A stretch of DNA of 64,000 bases from an uncultured Alistipes sp. (GTDB lineage: Bacteria; Bacteroidota; Bacteroidia; Bacteroidales; Rikenellaceae), in the NCBI GenBank assembly GCA_949283205.1, contig CASDSD010000050.1, positions 59,840-123,839 of the forward strand. Reading direction: 5' to 3'. A model generated the notes under the pieces. That model had not been told where the DNA came from. It saw only the letters and a program-made list of their open reading frames with translations, and made no database searches. Shown one piece after another: positions 8,387 to 17,021 of this stretch (position 1 is the first letter of the stretch; each line of letters starts with the position of its first letter). The position numbers were made by a program, and so were the translations under genes.

Positions 8387-8422
8387 AAAGAGCCTGCCCT
8401 CATCATGGAGGGCAGGCTCTTT
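8387..8422 (-). terminator. Terminator of the nqr operon
   Basis: 15-bp stem AAAGAGCCTGCCCTC (8387-8401) with GAGGGCAGGCTCTTT (8408-8422). On the minus strand it is followed by a T-rich run, 18 bp after the nqrF stop. Confidence 0.88.
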
Positions 8423-8439
8423 TCGGATATTCGGACGGC

Positions 8440-9705
8440 TTATGCGCCGAAGTTGTCGTAGAGAATGTTCTCGGGCGGTACGCCGAGGTTGTCGAGCATC
8501 TTCACTACCGAGGCCGACATCATCGGAGGTCCGCACATGAGGTAGATGCAGCCCTCGGGATCCTCGTGGTTCTTGAGGTAGTTCTCATAGAGGACGTTGT
8601 GTACGAATCCGGCCTTGTAGGGAACGCCTGCGGCATCCGCTGCGGGATCGGGACGGTCGAGAGCCAGGTGGAACGAGAAGTTGGGGAACTCCTTTTCTAT
8701 CTGGTGGAAATCCTCGAGGTAGAATGCCTCCTTGAGCGAGCGGGCACCGTACCAGAACGATACGGGGCGCTTGGTCTTCTCGGTCTTGAACAGGTGCATC
8801 AGATGGCTTCGCATGGGGGCCATGCCGGCGCCGCCGCCGATGAAGATGAGTTCCTGGTCGTCGGGCAGGTTGTCCGGCAGGAAGAACTCTCCGTAGGGGC
8901 CCGAGATGGTGATCTTGTCTCCCGGCTTGAGCGAGTAGATATACGATGAGCATACACCCGGGTTGACGTTCATGAAGCGTCCCGTGGCACGGTCAAACGG
9001 CGGAGTGGCTATACGTACGTTGAGTTTGATCACATTGCCCTCGGCCGGATACGTTGCGCATGAGTAGGCACGTACCTGCGGCTCGGTGTTGACCATCTTC
9101 AGGTCGAAGACATGCATCTTCTCCCAATCCTCGCGGTATTCGGGATCGACGTCGATATTCTTGAAGTCGACGGTAACGGCCGGCACGTCGATCTGGATGT
9201 AACCGCCGCTGCGGAAATTCAGATCCTCGCCCTCGGGCAGCTTCACCACGAACTCCTTGATGAAGGTCGCCACATTGTGGTTCGACACCACCTCGCACTC
9301 CCACTTCTTGATGCTCAACACCGAGGCGGGAACAGCGATCTTCATGTTCTCCTTGACCTTGACCTGACATCCCAGACGCCAGTGGTCCTGAATCTGTTTG
9401 CGGTTGAAGAAACCGGTTTCGGTGGGCAGGATGTCACCGCCGCCCTCCAGCACCTGGCACTTGCACTGTCCGCAGGCACCCTTGCCGCCGCATGCCGAAG
9501 GCAGGAATATGCCCTGCGACGTGAGCGTGTTCAGAAGCGACGATCCGCCGGCTACGGTGAGCACCTTCTTGCCGTCGTTGATGTCGATAGTGACATCGCC
9601 CGAGGTGGTGAGCTTGGCCTTTGCGAAGAGAAGCAGAGCCACCAGAATCAGCGTCACCGCAAGAAAGGCTGCTATCGCAACGATAATAACTGTAATTAAA
9701 TTCAT
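8440..9705 (-). CDS. nqrF: Na+-translocating NADH:quinone reductase subunit F
   Basis: 421 residues. An N-terminal membrane helix (~3-28) is followed by a [2Fe-2S] ferredoxin domain with the cysteine set CGGKGACGQCKCQV (about 71-84) plus a later Cys in LGCQVKV. Then come an FAD-binding domain (RAYSCATYP) and an NAD(P)H-binding domain (FIGGGAGMAPMRSH, YLMCGPPMM). NqrF takes electrons from NADH and passes them to the rest of the complex, which pumps Na+ across the inner membrane. It is the last gene of the nqrA-F operon, as in other bacteria. Confidence 0.97.
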   Translation of the reverse strand: MNLITVIIVAIAAFLAVTLILVALLLFAKAKLTTSGDVTIDINDGKKVLTVAGGSSLLNTLTSQGIFLPSACGGKGACGQCKCQVLEGGGDILPTETGFFNRKQIQDHWRLGCQVKVKENMKIAVPASVLSIKKWECEVVSNHNVATFIKEFVVKLPEGEDLNFRSGGYIQIDVPAVTVDFKNIDVDPEYREDWEKMHVFDLKMVNTEPQVRAYSCATYPAEGNVIKLNVRIATPPFDRATGRFMNVNPGVCSSYIYSLKPGDKITISGPYGEFFLPDNLPDDQELIFIGGGAGMAPMRSHLMHLFKTEKTKRPVSFWYGARSLKEAFYLEDFHQIEKEFPNFSFHLALDRPDPAADAAGVPYKAGFVHNVLYENYLKNHEDPEGCIYLMCGPPMMSASVVKMLDNLGVPPENILYDNFGA

Positions 9706-9727
9706 TGTGCTATTCTCTTGTTAAAGG

Positions 9728-10336
9728 TTACAACTTGATTCCCGAGAAGATCATGAACGCTATACCCATCAGGCCCGTGATGATGAAGGCGATACCGGGG
9801 CCCTTCAACGCCGCGGGGATGCGCGAGTACTGTGTTTTCTCGCGTATGGCGGCCATCATGACGATGGCGAGCCACCAGCCCAGACCCGAACCCAGTCCGT
9901 AGACGATGCTCTGCCAGGTGTTGGTGATGGCGCCGGCGGCGACCTTCTGCTGCATGAAGAGCGACCCTCCGAGGATGGCGCAGTTCACGGCGATCAGCGG
10001 CAGGAATATACCCAGCTGGTTGTAGAGCGTGGGCGAGAACTTCTCGACGATCATCTCCACGAGCTGCGTGAACGATGCGATCACGGCGATGAAGACGATG
10101 AACGACAGGAAGCTCAAGTCGACACCCTCGACCAGTGCGTTGGCCTTGAGTACGTATTCGTTGAGCAGGTAGTTCAGAGGTACGGTCATTACCATGACGA
10201 AGGTAACGGCGGCACCCAATCCCAATGCGGTCTTTACGCTCTTCGAGACGGCGATGTAGGAGCACATGCCGAAGAAGAAGGCGAAGACCATGTTGTCGAT
10301 GAAAATCGAACGTATGAAAAGATTCAGTGTTTCCAT
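9728..10336 (-). CDS. nqrE: Na+-NQR subunit E
   Basis: 202 residues with six hydrophobic spans. Typical NqrE sequence (RSIFIDNMVFAFFFGMCSYI, and AVNCAILGGSLFMQQK, which holds one of the membrane Fe-binding cysteines). NqrD and NqrE form an inverted-topology pair that carries iron in the membrane core and helps conduct Na+. It lies 22 bp upstream of nqrF and 10 bp downstream of nqrD. Confidence 0.97.
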   Translation of the reverse strand: METLNLFIRSIFIDNMVFAFFFGMCSYIAVSKSVKTALGLGAAVTFVMVMTVPLNYLLNEYVLKANALVEGVDLSFLSFIVFIAVIASFTQLVEMIVEKFSPTLYNQLGIFLPLIAVNCAILGGSLFMQQKVAAGAITNTWQSIVYGLGSGLGWWLAIVMMAAIREKTQYSRIPAALKGPGIAFIITGLMGIAFMIFSGIKL

Positions 10337-10346
10337 ATTCTACCTC

Positions 10347-10967
10347 CTATTTTTCCTGCAAGTCCTTATTGAGTGAGCGGTGTACCCAGATGATGCAGCC
10401 GACGATTATCAGCGCCATGGGCGGGAAGAGCATGAGTCCTATGTTCGAGTAGAAACCGCCGTTTGCGATATACCAGCTCTGCGGTATCACCTGCATGCCG
10501 AACAGCTGTCCCGAACCGAACAGCTCGCGGAAGAAGGCTATGATAAGCAGTATGGCCGCATATCCGAGGCCGTTGCCGATACCGTCGAGGAACGAATCCC
10601 AGGGTTTGTTGCCCAGGGCGTAGGCCTCGACGCGGCCCATGATGATACAGTTCGTAATGATAAGACCCACGTATACCGAGAGCTGCTTCGACACGTCATA
10701 GACGTATGCCTTGAGGAACTGGTCCACGAGGATCACCAGCGCGGCGATGACAACGAGCTGTACGATGATACGTATGCGCGACGGAATACCTTTGCGCAGG
10801 CTCGACATCACGAGGTTCGAGAAGGCCGTTACGACCATCACCGACAATCCCATGACCAGCGCGGGCTTCATCTTCACCGTCACGGCCAGCGACGAGCAGA
10901 TACCCAGAATCTGGACGATGACGGGGTTGTTCAGGCTCAGCGGGTTGGTTAGATTTTTAATATTCAT
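10347..10967 (-). CDS. nqrD: Na+-NQR subunit D
   Basis: 206 residues with six membrane segments. Signature sequences are NPVIVQILGICSSLAVT near the N-terminus and GLIITNCIIMGRVEAYA in the middle; both conserved cysteines of the family are visible. It is the partner of NqrE in the Na+-pumping core. It is tightly packed in the operon, 11 bp after nqrC. Confidence 0.97.
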   Translation of the reverse strand: MNIKNLTNPLSLNNPVIVQILGICSSLAVTVKMKPALVMGLSVMVVTAFSNLVMSSLRKGIPSRIRIIVQLVVIAALVILVDQFLKAYVYDVSKQLSVYVGLIITNCIIMGRVEAYALGNKPWDSFLDGIGNGLGYAAILLIIAFFRELFGSGQLFGMQVIPQSWYIANGGFYSNIGLMLFPPMALIIVGCIIWVHRSLNKDLQEK

Positions 10968-10978
10968 ATTCCGCTTCT

Positions 10979-11824
10979 TTAATTGTTAGACATGGTTGAA
11001 TTGGCCGCCTTGTTGGCCTCGATGTAGGGCAGGTAGTTCTTCAGGCAGTCGTGCAGCATGGCCGTCACGCCGTCCGAAGTCTTCGTGCCGCCGGTGATGG
11101 CATCCACCTCATGTGCGTAGTTGGGGTCGCTGGGGTTCGTGCCGCCCTTCTTGAGGGTTACCGAGACGAAGTTGCCGCCGTCGTCGAAGATCGTCTTGCC
11201 GACATAGAGCGCCTGATGCGGAGCCGATGCGATCTCGGCGCCCAGACCCGGCGTCTCGCCCTTGTGGTCCATGACGATACCCTTTACCGTATTGAGGTCG
11301 GGCTCCAGCGCTATGTAGCCCCAGATGTCGCCCCACAGACCCGCTCCGAATACGGGTATCACGACGCTGCCGTTCTTGGCCTTGAAAATGGGATATTCGC
11401 CCGCCTCGAGCGTCGATCGCATGTCCTGCAGCGCGGCGAAGACATCGGCCTCGCTCTTGCCTGCAACGGCATTTCCCGAGGCATCGAGTATCTGCGCCTC
11501 GGCGATCACGTCGGCGTAGTTGGTCGTCTGCGGATCCTCGCCCAGAGCCTTGACGATCTGCTGCTGCTTCTCGTTAAGGATATTGGCGTTCTGGCGTCCC
11601 TGCAGCGAGAACGATGCTACGGCCAGAAGCGCCGCAACGAGTACGACCATCACGACCGAATAGAGAATTATGTAAGCGTTGCTGTTGACGTCGCTGAAGA
11701 GTCCCTTGGGCTTCTGCTCGACGAACTCCGATGCCGGCACGCCGCAAACGGGACATTTCTCGGGTGCGGCATCGCCCTCATGAACGTATCCGCACACTTT
11801 GCATATAAATTTTTTCTTTGCCAT
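10979..11824 (-). CDS. nqrC: Na+-NQR subunit C with an extra N-terminal rubredoxin-like domain
   Basis: 281 residues. Residues 6-28 read [14 protein letters not shown]...CPVCG, a rubredoxin/zinc-ribbon with Cys8, Cys11, Cys24 and Cys27, as found at the C-terminus of rubrerythrins. One membrane helix (~50-72) and the periplasmic FMN-binding domain follow. The covalent-FMN motif is [10 protein letters not shown], making Thr247 the likely flavin attachment site. Normal NqrC proteins begin just before the membrane helix, so the first ~40 residues are an addition. The domain would face the cytoplasm and could carry one electron or a structural metal. The ATG is clear and no frame change separates the two parts, so the fusion is read directly. 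Confidence 0.94.
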   Translation of the reverse strand: MAKKKFICKVCGYVHEGDAAPEKCPVCGVPASEFVEQKPKGLFSDVNSNAYIILYSVVMVVLVAALLAVASFSLQGRQNANILNEKQQQIVKALGEDPQTTNYADVIAEAQILDASGNAVAGKSEADVFAALQDMRSTLEAGEYPIFKAKNGSVVIPVFGAGLWGDIWGYIALEPDLNTVKGIVMDHKGETPGLGAEIASAPHQALYVGKTIFDDGGNFVSVTLKKGGTNPSDPNYAHEVDAITGGTKTSDGVTAMLHDCLKNYLPYIEANKAANSTMSNN

Positions 11825-11833
11825 ATTCCCGTC

Positions 11834-12961
11834 TTATTTTACAGTCTTGATACGATTCTTGCGTCTTCTGATGTTGGCCTCCACCACGAAGTAGTCGATC
11901 GTGGGCGCGAGGGCATTCATGAAGAGTATTGCGAGCATCATGCCTTCGGGGTATGCCGGGTTGACGACGCGCGTCATTACGGCCAGCGCACCGGTCATGA
12001 AGCCCACGATATATTTGCCCGTGTCGGTCTGTGCCGAGGTGACGGGGTCGGTGGCCATGAATACGGCGCCGAAGGCGAAGCCGCCCACAAGCAGGTGGTA
12101 GTATGCGGGATACTCCGTAACGCCCAGAGCCTGGAACAGGTAACCCATAGCCAGACCTCCCACGAATACGCTCAGCATCGTGCGCCACGATGCCACGCCC
12201 GTGAAGAGCAGGATGGCTGCGCCGATGAGTATGCAGAGCGTCGAGGTCTCGCCGAACGAACCGGGGATGAAACCGAGGAAGGCGTCCAGCGCGCTCCACT
12301 GCATGTCGCCCTTCGTGGCGAGCTGCTCGAGAGCCGTGGCGCCCGATACGCCGTCGACCTGTGCGCCCATCATGGTCCACTTCGAGTACCACACCTCCTC
12401 ACCCGACATCTGGGGCGTGAAGGCGAAGAATACGAAGGCGCGGGCCGTAAGTGCGGGGTTGAAGATATTCATACCCGTACCGCCGAAGACCTCCTTTACG
12501 AATACTACCGAGAATGCCACGCCCAGGGCCACCATCCACAGCGGGGTGCTGACGGGCATGATCATCGGGATGAGGAGTCCCGTTACGAGGTAACCCTCGT
12601 TGACTTCCTCGTGGCGCATCTGCGCATAGGCGAACTCGATGGCCAGACCCACGATGTACGATACGCACACCATGGGAAGGATGCGCACCAGACCGTAGAA
12701 GAATGCCGTGAAGCCGCTCAGGCCCACCAGCGCGCCGGTGTTGTAGCATCCGAAGAGGAATGCGGGGATAAGGGCCACGACGACGACGATCATCGTACGC
12801 TTCATATCGTTGCAGTCGCGGATATGGGCGCCCTTCTGGGTAGTGGTGTTGGGCACGAAGAGGAACGTCTCGAAGGCCTCGAACGTCGAGCCCAGAAAGC
12901 TCAGCTTGCCGCCCTCGGAAAAGGTCGGCTTCAGATTGTCTACTATTTTTCTCAGACCCAT
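11834..12961 (-). CDS. nqrB: Na+-NQR subunit B
   Basis: 375 residues from the ATG at 12961. That start has a good ribosome site (AAGGAG, 9 bases upstream), whereas an upstream GTG (12970) overlaps that site. It is a multi-span membrane protein. The covalent FMN motif is GVSGATALEQ, where the Thr carries FMN. The N-terminal stretch (LKPTFSEGGKL) is the usual cytoplasmic tail. NqrB passes electrons to quinone and contributes the Na+ channel. It lies 2 bp after the nqrA stop. Confidence 0.96.
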   Translation of the reverse strand: MGLRKIVDNLKPTFSEGGKLSFLGSTFEAFETFLFVPNTTTQKGAHIRDCNDMKRTMIVVVVALIPAFLFGCYNTGALVGLSGFTAFFYGLVRILPMVCVSYIVGLAIEFAYAQMRHEEVNEGYLVTGLLIPMIMPVSTPLWMVALGVAFSVVFVKEVFGGTGMNIFNPALTARAFVFFAFTPQMSGEEVWYSKWTMMGAQVDGVSGATALEQLATKGDMQWSALDAFLGFIPGSFGETSTLCILIGAAILLFTGVASWRTMLSVFVGGLAMGYLFQALGVTEYPAYYHLLVGGFAFGAVFMATDPVTSAQTDTGKYIVGFMTGALAVMTRVVNPAYPEGMMLAILFMNALAPTIDYFVVEANIRRRKNRIKTVK

Positions 12962-12963
12962 AG

Positions 12964-14319
12964 CTAACACTCCTTAATCATTAAGTTAATACCGTCGCGT
13001 ACCAGCTGCTGAATCTCGGTCTTCGAGGGATCGACGAATTCGCACAGGGCAACATCCTCCTCGATGATCTCGTAGATGCCGAGATTCTCCATCTTGTCGA
13101 TGTCGCCGGCCATGATGGCCTTGAACAGGTACATCGGATAAATATCCATAGGCAGATACTGCTCGAAGAGTCCCGTAACGACAAACGGACGCTCGCCGCC
13201 GTTGAGATTGGTGTCGAGGCGGTACTGCTTCTTGGGGCAGAGCCACGAGAAATATGCGTGCGACACCGAGAACTTGTTGAATCGCGGTGCTGCCCAGCCC
13301 AGAAGTTCGTATTTGTCGCCCTCGGGGATTACGGTTATCTGGTTGGCGAAGAATGAATCGAAGCCGTCGGCGGCGACCTTCTTGCCCGTGAGTACGTTGC
13401 CCGAGATGATGCGCACGCTGCCGCCGTCGGCCTGGGGCTTGATGTTGCCCTCGACGACAGAGGCTACGGGTGCGCCGCTGATGATGCGGTAATACTGCGG
13501 TTTTGCGACCTCGCTGCCCGTCAGTGCTATGACCTTGTGCAGGTCTACCTTTCCCGTCAGGAAGAGACGTCCGATGGCGGCCACATGCTGGATGTTGACC
13601 GTCCATACGATGTCGCCCTTGGCGATGGGGTCGATGTGGTGGATCTGGATACCCACGTTGCCTGCGGGGTGTTTGCCTGCGAAGGTGTGCAGCTCAACGC
13701 CCGTGAAGGAACTCATCTCACCCTCTGCGCCGGCCTTCATCGAGAGATGAACCTTGCCGTCGGTAAGGGCGGCCAACACGTCGAAGCCCTTCTGCAGGGC
13801 AGCCTTCTCGCCGCGCAGGGCGAAGTTCATGTCGGGGGCCAGAGGCGCTGAATCGAACGCCGAGACGAATACGGCCTTCGGCTTGTCGTCGGGATTGGCG
13901 ACGATGCCGTAGGGACGCTGCTGGATCATGGTCCACAGACCCGACTTGAGCAACACCTCCACGATCCGGGCGCGGTCGGCCTTACGCAAATCGGCGACGG
14001 GGAACTCCTCGTACTCCTGTGTGGCGTCGGCGTCGACCACCACGTTGAGAATCCTTCGCTTCTCACCGCGGTTGACCGCTGCGACCGTGCCGCTCACGGG
14101 CGACGTGAACAACACTCGGCTGTCCTTCTTGTCGAAGAACAGAGGCGCGCCGGCCTTCACCTTGTCGCCTACCTTCACCAACAGTTTGGGAGTCAACCCC
14201 TCAAAATCCAGGGGTGAGACGGCATACTGCCTGGCCATCGGCACTTCGACCAATGACTCCGACGCCTTACCCTGAAGATTGATGTCGAGACCTTTCCGTA
14301 GTTTAATGATTTTCGACAT
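12964..14319 (-). CDS. nqrA: Na+-NQR subunit A
   Basis: 451 residues, the usual length. It starts with MSKIIKLRKGLDINLQGKAS and shows the biotinyl-like fold region (LLVKVGDKVKAGAPLFFDKK) and the C-terminal conserved part (AIMAGDIDKMENLGIYEI). NqrA is the cytoplasmic, cofactor-poor subunit of the pump, close to the quinone site. It is the first gene of the operon; the 201-bp gap before it holds divergent promoters. Confidence 0.96.
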   Translation of the reverse strand: MSKIIKLRKGLDINLQGKASESLVEVPMARQYAVSPLDFEGLTPKLLVKVGDKVKAGAPLFFDKKDSRVLFTSPVSGTVAAVNRGEKRRILNVVVDADATQEYEEFPVADLRKADRARIVEVLLKSGLWTMIQQRPYGIVANPDDKPKAVFVSAFDSAPLAPDMNFALRGEKAALQKGFDVLAALTDGKVHLSMKAGAEGEMSSFTGVELHTFAGKHPAGNVGIQIHHIDPIAKGDIVWTVNIQHVAAIGRLFLTGKVDLHKVIALTGSEVAKPQYYRIISGAPVASVVEGNIKPQADGGSVRIISGNVLTGKKVAADGFDSFFANQITVIPEGDKYELLGWAAPRFNKFSVSHAYFSWLCPKKQYRLDTNLNGGERPFVVTGLFEQYLPMDIYPMYLFKAIMAGDIDKMENLGIYEIIEEDVALCEFVDPSKTEIQQLVRDGINLMIKEC

Positions 14320-14415
14320 AGATCTTTAATTAAATGAATGGTTTTTGCTTGTATTTATGCTAATAATAAATTTGTTGCAAAAGATTTTCCTGACGTAACT
14401 GCCTTAAAACGCGCA

Positions 14416-14423
14416 CGAAGGTA
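14416..14423 (-). promoter_or_regulatory. Possible -7 element of the nqr operon
   Basis: Minus strand TACCTTCG, one change from TAnnTTTG, 97 bp before the nqrA ATG. No clear -33 element was seen, so this is tentative. Confidence 0.35.
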
Positions 14424-14495
14424 CGATTTTTTTCGCAGTTTCCGTAAGAATCCGCGCAATATTTTCTTTTGCAGGCGTTTTTTCGTATTTTTCCA

Positions 14496-14503
14496 TACAT
14501 TTG
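14496..14503 (+). promoter_or_regulatory. -7 element of the tatD/tcdA genes
   Basis: TACATTTG matches TAnnTTTG and lies 17 bp before the ATG at 14521. A TTTTG at 14467-14471 is 24 bp upstream, wider than usual. Confidence 0.55.
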
Positions 14504-14520
14504 CATAGTGTTACTTGTGT

Positions 14521-15120
14521 ATGAGCCCTTTTGTCGACATACATACGCACCGTTTCTCGGGTCGTGTCATCGAGTTACGCGCCCGGGGCGTGCATCCCTG
14601 GCAGGCCGGGGAATTCGATCGGGAACAGCGTTTTTCTGATGACATCTTCGCGGGGGCGCAGGCTGTGGGCGAAACGGGCCTTGACTATGCGTGCGGTGTC
14701 GACCGTGCGGCGCAGGAGCGTCTGTTCCGATTGCATCTCGAGGCGGCGGAACGGCTGTCGCTGCCGGTGGTGTTGCATTGTGTGAGGGCCTTCGAGCCCG
14801 TTATGGAGATCCTGCGGCGATACCGTCTGCGAGCGGTCATATTCCACGGCTTCATCGGATCGCCGCAGCAGGCGGCGCGGGCCGTGCAGCGCGGGTATTA
14901 TCTCTCGTTCGGGCCGTCGGCGCAAAGGTCGCCGCGAACGATGGAGGCATTGCGCGGCTGCCCCGCCGACCGCATCTTCGCCGAAACGGACGACACGGGG
15001 GCCGACATTGCGGAGGTCTATGCCATGATATGCGAGGCGCGCGGCATGGCGATGGAGACTCTCAAGGAACGCATCATGCTGAACTATTGCGATATATTCG
15101 GAAAAGATGGAGAGAAATAA
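14521..15120 (+). CDS. TatD-family metal-dependent hydrolase
   Basis: 199 residues from the ATG at 14521. It begins FVDIHTHRFSG, the metal-binding HxH of TatD/amidohydrolases, then GVHPWQ, the metal-bridging Glu in VGETGLDY, VVLHCVRAF, FHGFIGS and the late Asp in FAETDDTG. TatD enzymes are Mg2+-dependent 3'-5' DNA/RNA exonucleases or deoxyribonucleases. It is shorter than typical TatD (~260), which is common for the Bacteroidetes subgroup. It overlaps the next gene by 14 bp, so the two are translated together. Confidence 0.88.
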   Translation: MSPFVDIHTHRFSGRVIELRARGVHPWQAGEFDREQRFSDDIFAGAQAVGETGLDYACGVDRAAQERLFRLHLEAAERLSLPVVLHCVRAFEPVMEILRRYRLRAVIFHGFIGSPQQAARAVQRGYYLSFGPSAQRSPRTMEALRGCPADRIFAETDDTGADIAEVYAMICEARGMAMETLKERIMLNYCDIFGKDGEK

Positions 15121-15838
15121 GGAAAAATGGTTGGAGCGTACCGAACTGTTGCTCGGGGAGGAGAAGCTCGAGAGGCTGCGCCGCTCGCGTGTGCTTGTTG
15201 TCGGTTTGGGCGGCGTGGGGGCCTATGCCGCCGAGATGATCGCCCGCGCGGGTGTGGGACACATGACCGTGGCCGATGCCGACGTGGTGTCGGAGACGAA
15301 CATCAACCGCCAGCTCATAGCTCTGCACTCGACCGTGGGACGGCACAAGACCGAGGTGATGGCCGAACGCCTGCGAGACATTAACCCCGACATCGACCTG
15401 CATACGGTGGCGCGTTTCATCAAGGACGAGGAGACATACGCGCTGCTCGACTCCGACCGCTTCGATTATGTGGTGGACGCCATCGACACCCTCTCGCCCA
15501 AGTTGGCGCTGATAATCGGCGCGATGGAGCGAAACATGCCTCTGGTCAGTTCGATGGGTGCGGGGGCGAAGACGGACCCCGCGCGGATGGAGATCGCCGA
15601 CATCTCGGCGACGCACCACTGCCCGCTGGCGCACATGCTGCGCAAGCGCCTGCACAAGGCGGGCATACGGTCGGGATTTACGGCGGTCTTCTCGCCCGAG
15701 CCGGTACGCGAGGGTGCCGTGGTGCTGTGCGAGGAGCAGAACAAGAAATCGAACATGGGGACCATATCCTACATCCCGGCCACGTTCGGCATAGGGTGCG
15801 CCTCGGTTGTGGTGCGCGGCCTTATCGGAGAATTTTAG
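15107..15838 (+). CDS. tcdA: tRNA threonylcarbamoyladenosine dehydratase
   Basis: 243 residues, E1/ThiF-like. The nucleotide-binding loop is VLVVGLGGVGAYAAEMIARAG, followed by ADADVVSETNINRQ (ATP-contacting Arg/Asn) and LVSSMGAGAKTDP. The C-terminal part (NMGTISYIPATFGIGCASVV) is typical of TcdA/CsdL. The enzyme uses ATP to turn t6A at tRNA position 37 into the cyclic ct6A form. Its start lies inside the end of the TatD gene. Confidence 0.93.
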   Translation: MERNKEKWLERTELLLGEEKLERLRRSRVLVVGLGGVGAYAAEMIARAGVGHMTVADADVVSETNINRQLIALHSTVGRHKTEVMAERLRDINPDIDLHTVARFIKDEETYALLDSDRFDYVVDAIDTLSPKLALIIGAMERNMPLVSSMGAGAKTDPARMEIADISATHHCPLAHMLRKRLHKAGIRSGFTAVFSPEPVREGAVVLCEEQNKKSNMGTISYIPATFGIGCASVVVRGLIGEF

Positions 15839-15887
15839 GGGCCGGACGGGCGGTTTGAATATTGTAAAAACGAAAATCGAAAATACC

Positions 15888-16826
15888 ATGAAAATTGTCT
15901 TTCTGGATGAATACTCGGTGTGCGGCCGCAGCATGGCTGCCGTGAGCCGCTTCGGCGAATATACGGGTTACGAGGTCACGGCGCCAGAACAGGTTGTGGA
16001 GCGCTGCGCCGATGCCGACATAGTGATAACCAACAAGGTGGTGATCGACGCCGGGGCCATGTCGCGTCTGCCGCGCCTGAAACTGATATGTGTGGCGGCC
16101 ACGGGGATGAACAACGTCGACCTTGCGGCTGCGGCCGACCGCGGCATCGAGGTGCGCAACGCCGTGGGATACTCGACCTACGCCGTGGCGGAGACCACAC
16201 TGGGCGCCGCGCTGGCCCTGCTGCGCGAGACGGTCTATTACGACGGGTATTTCAAGTCGGGACGATATGCCGCCTCGGACCGTATCTTCAACTTCGACCG
16301 CCCGACGGGGCAGTTGCGCGGCCGCCGCTGGGGTGTCGTCGGCATGGGCAACATAGGCCGCGAGGTGGCGCGCCTTGCCACGGCCTTCGGGTGCGAGGTG
16401 GCATACACTTCCACTTCGGGTGTTGTGCGCAGGGAGGAGTACCCTGCCCTGCCGCTCGACGAGCTGCTTGCCGTGTCGGATGTCGTGTCGGTGCATTGCC
16501 CGCTGAACGACCGCACGCGCGGTTTGATCGGTGAGGCGGAGCTGTCTTGCATGAAGCCTTCGGCGATACTCATAAACGTCGCCCGCGGCGGCATCGTCGA
16601 TGAGGCGGCGCTGGCCCGAGCGCTCGATGCGGGCGCGATACGCGGCGCGGCGCTCGATGTATTCTCGTCGGAGCCGCTGCGCGAGTCGCCCTTATATGCG
16701 CTGAAAGACCCCTGTCGTCTGCTGGCCTCGCCGCACAACGCATGGTCGCCCGTCGAGGCGATCGACCGTCTTATCGGCTGCGTTGTGGCCAATATCGAGG
16801 AGTTTGTCTCGCGCCAACGTTGTTAG
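15888..16826 (+). CDS. D-2-hydroxyacid dehydrogenase (NAD-dependent)
   Basis: 312 residues from the ATG at 15888 (MKIVFLDEYS); the longer frame overlaps tcdA. The Rossmann motif is WGVVGMGNIGREVARLA. Catalytic residues are visible: Arg in INVARGGIVDE, Glu in FSSEPL and His in SPHNAW. The family reduces 2-keto acids or oxidises D-2-hydroxyacids (glycerate/hydroxypyruvate, lactate). The sequence is closest in style to glycerate/hydroxypyruvate reductases, but the substrate cannot be fixed. It follows tcdA by 49 bp and ends at a terminator. Confidence 0.88.
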   Translation: MKIVFLDEYSVCGRSMAAVSRFGEYTGYEVTAPEQVVERCADADIVITNKVVIDAGAMSRLPRLKLICVAATGMNNVDLAAAADRGIEVRNAVGYSTYAVAETTLGAALALLRETVYYDGYFKSGRYAASDRIFNFDRPTGQLRGRRWGVVGMGNIGREVARLATAFGCEVAYTSTSGVVRREEYPALPLDELLAVSDVVSVHCPLNDRTRGLIGEAELSCMKPSAILINVARGGIVDEAALARALDAGAIRGAALDVFSSEPLRESPLYALKDPCRLLASPHNAWSPVEAIDRLIGCVVANIEEFVSRQRC

Positions 16827-16855
16827 TGCATTGGTAATCAGACGGGTAGTTCAAT

Positions 16856-16907
16856 CCGTACCGCACCCACCCCGCCGACGGGGAAGTGCGGTACGGGATT
16901 TTTTTAT
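16856..16907 (+). terminator. Terminator of the tatD-tcdA-dehydrogenase unit
   Basis: CCGTACCGCAC (16856-16866) pairs with GTGCGGTACGG (16886-16896), with an inner CCCC/GGGG helix, then a run of seven T. Confidence 0.9.
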
Positions 16908-16946
16908 GGCTGAAAATCTTGTTTTCTGTCGGGCGGTAAGCATTTT

Positions 16947-16975
16947 TTTGCTAAAAAATTTTTTTGCTAAATTTG
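16947..16975 (+). promoter_or_regulatory. Likely promoter of the S41 protease gene
   Basis: TTTG (16947-16950), 17-bp spacer, TAAATTTG (16968-16975). The spacing is shorter than the usual ~20 bp. The ATG lies 47 bp downstream. Confidence 0.5.
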
Positions 16976-17021
16976 CTCTATACCTTTATTCCCAATCTAT
17001 CACTATTCAAGTTACCTTTCT

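Noticed and set aside
11051-12967. 638-residue plus-strand frame opposite nqrC/nqrB
   Set aside because: Shadow frame; both nqr genes are clear on the minus strand.
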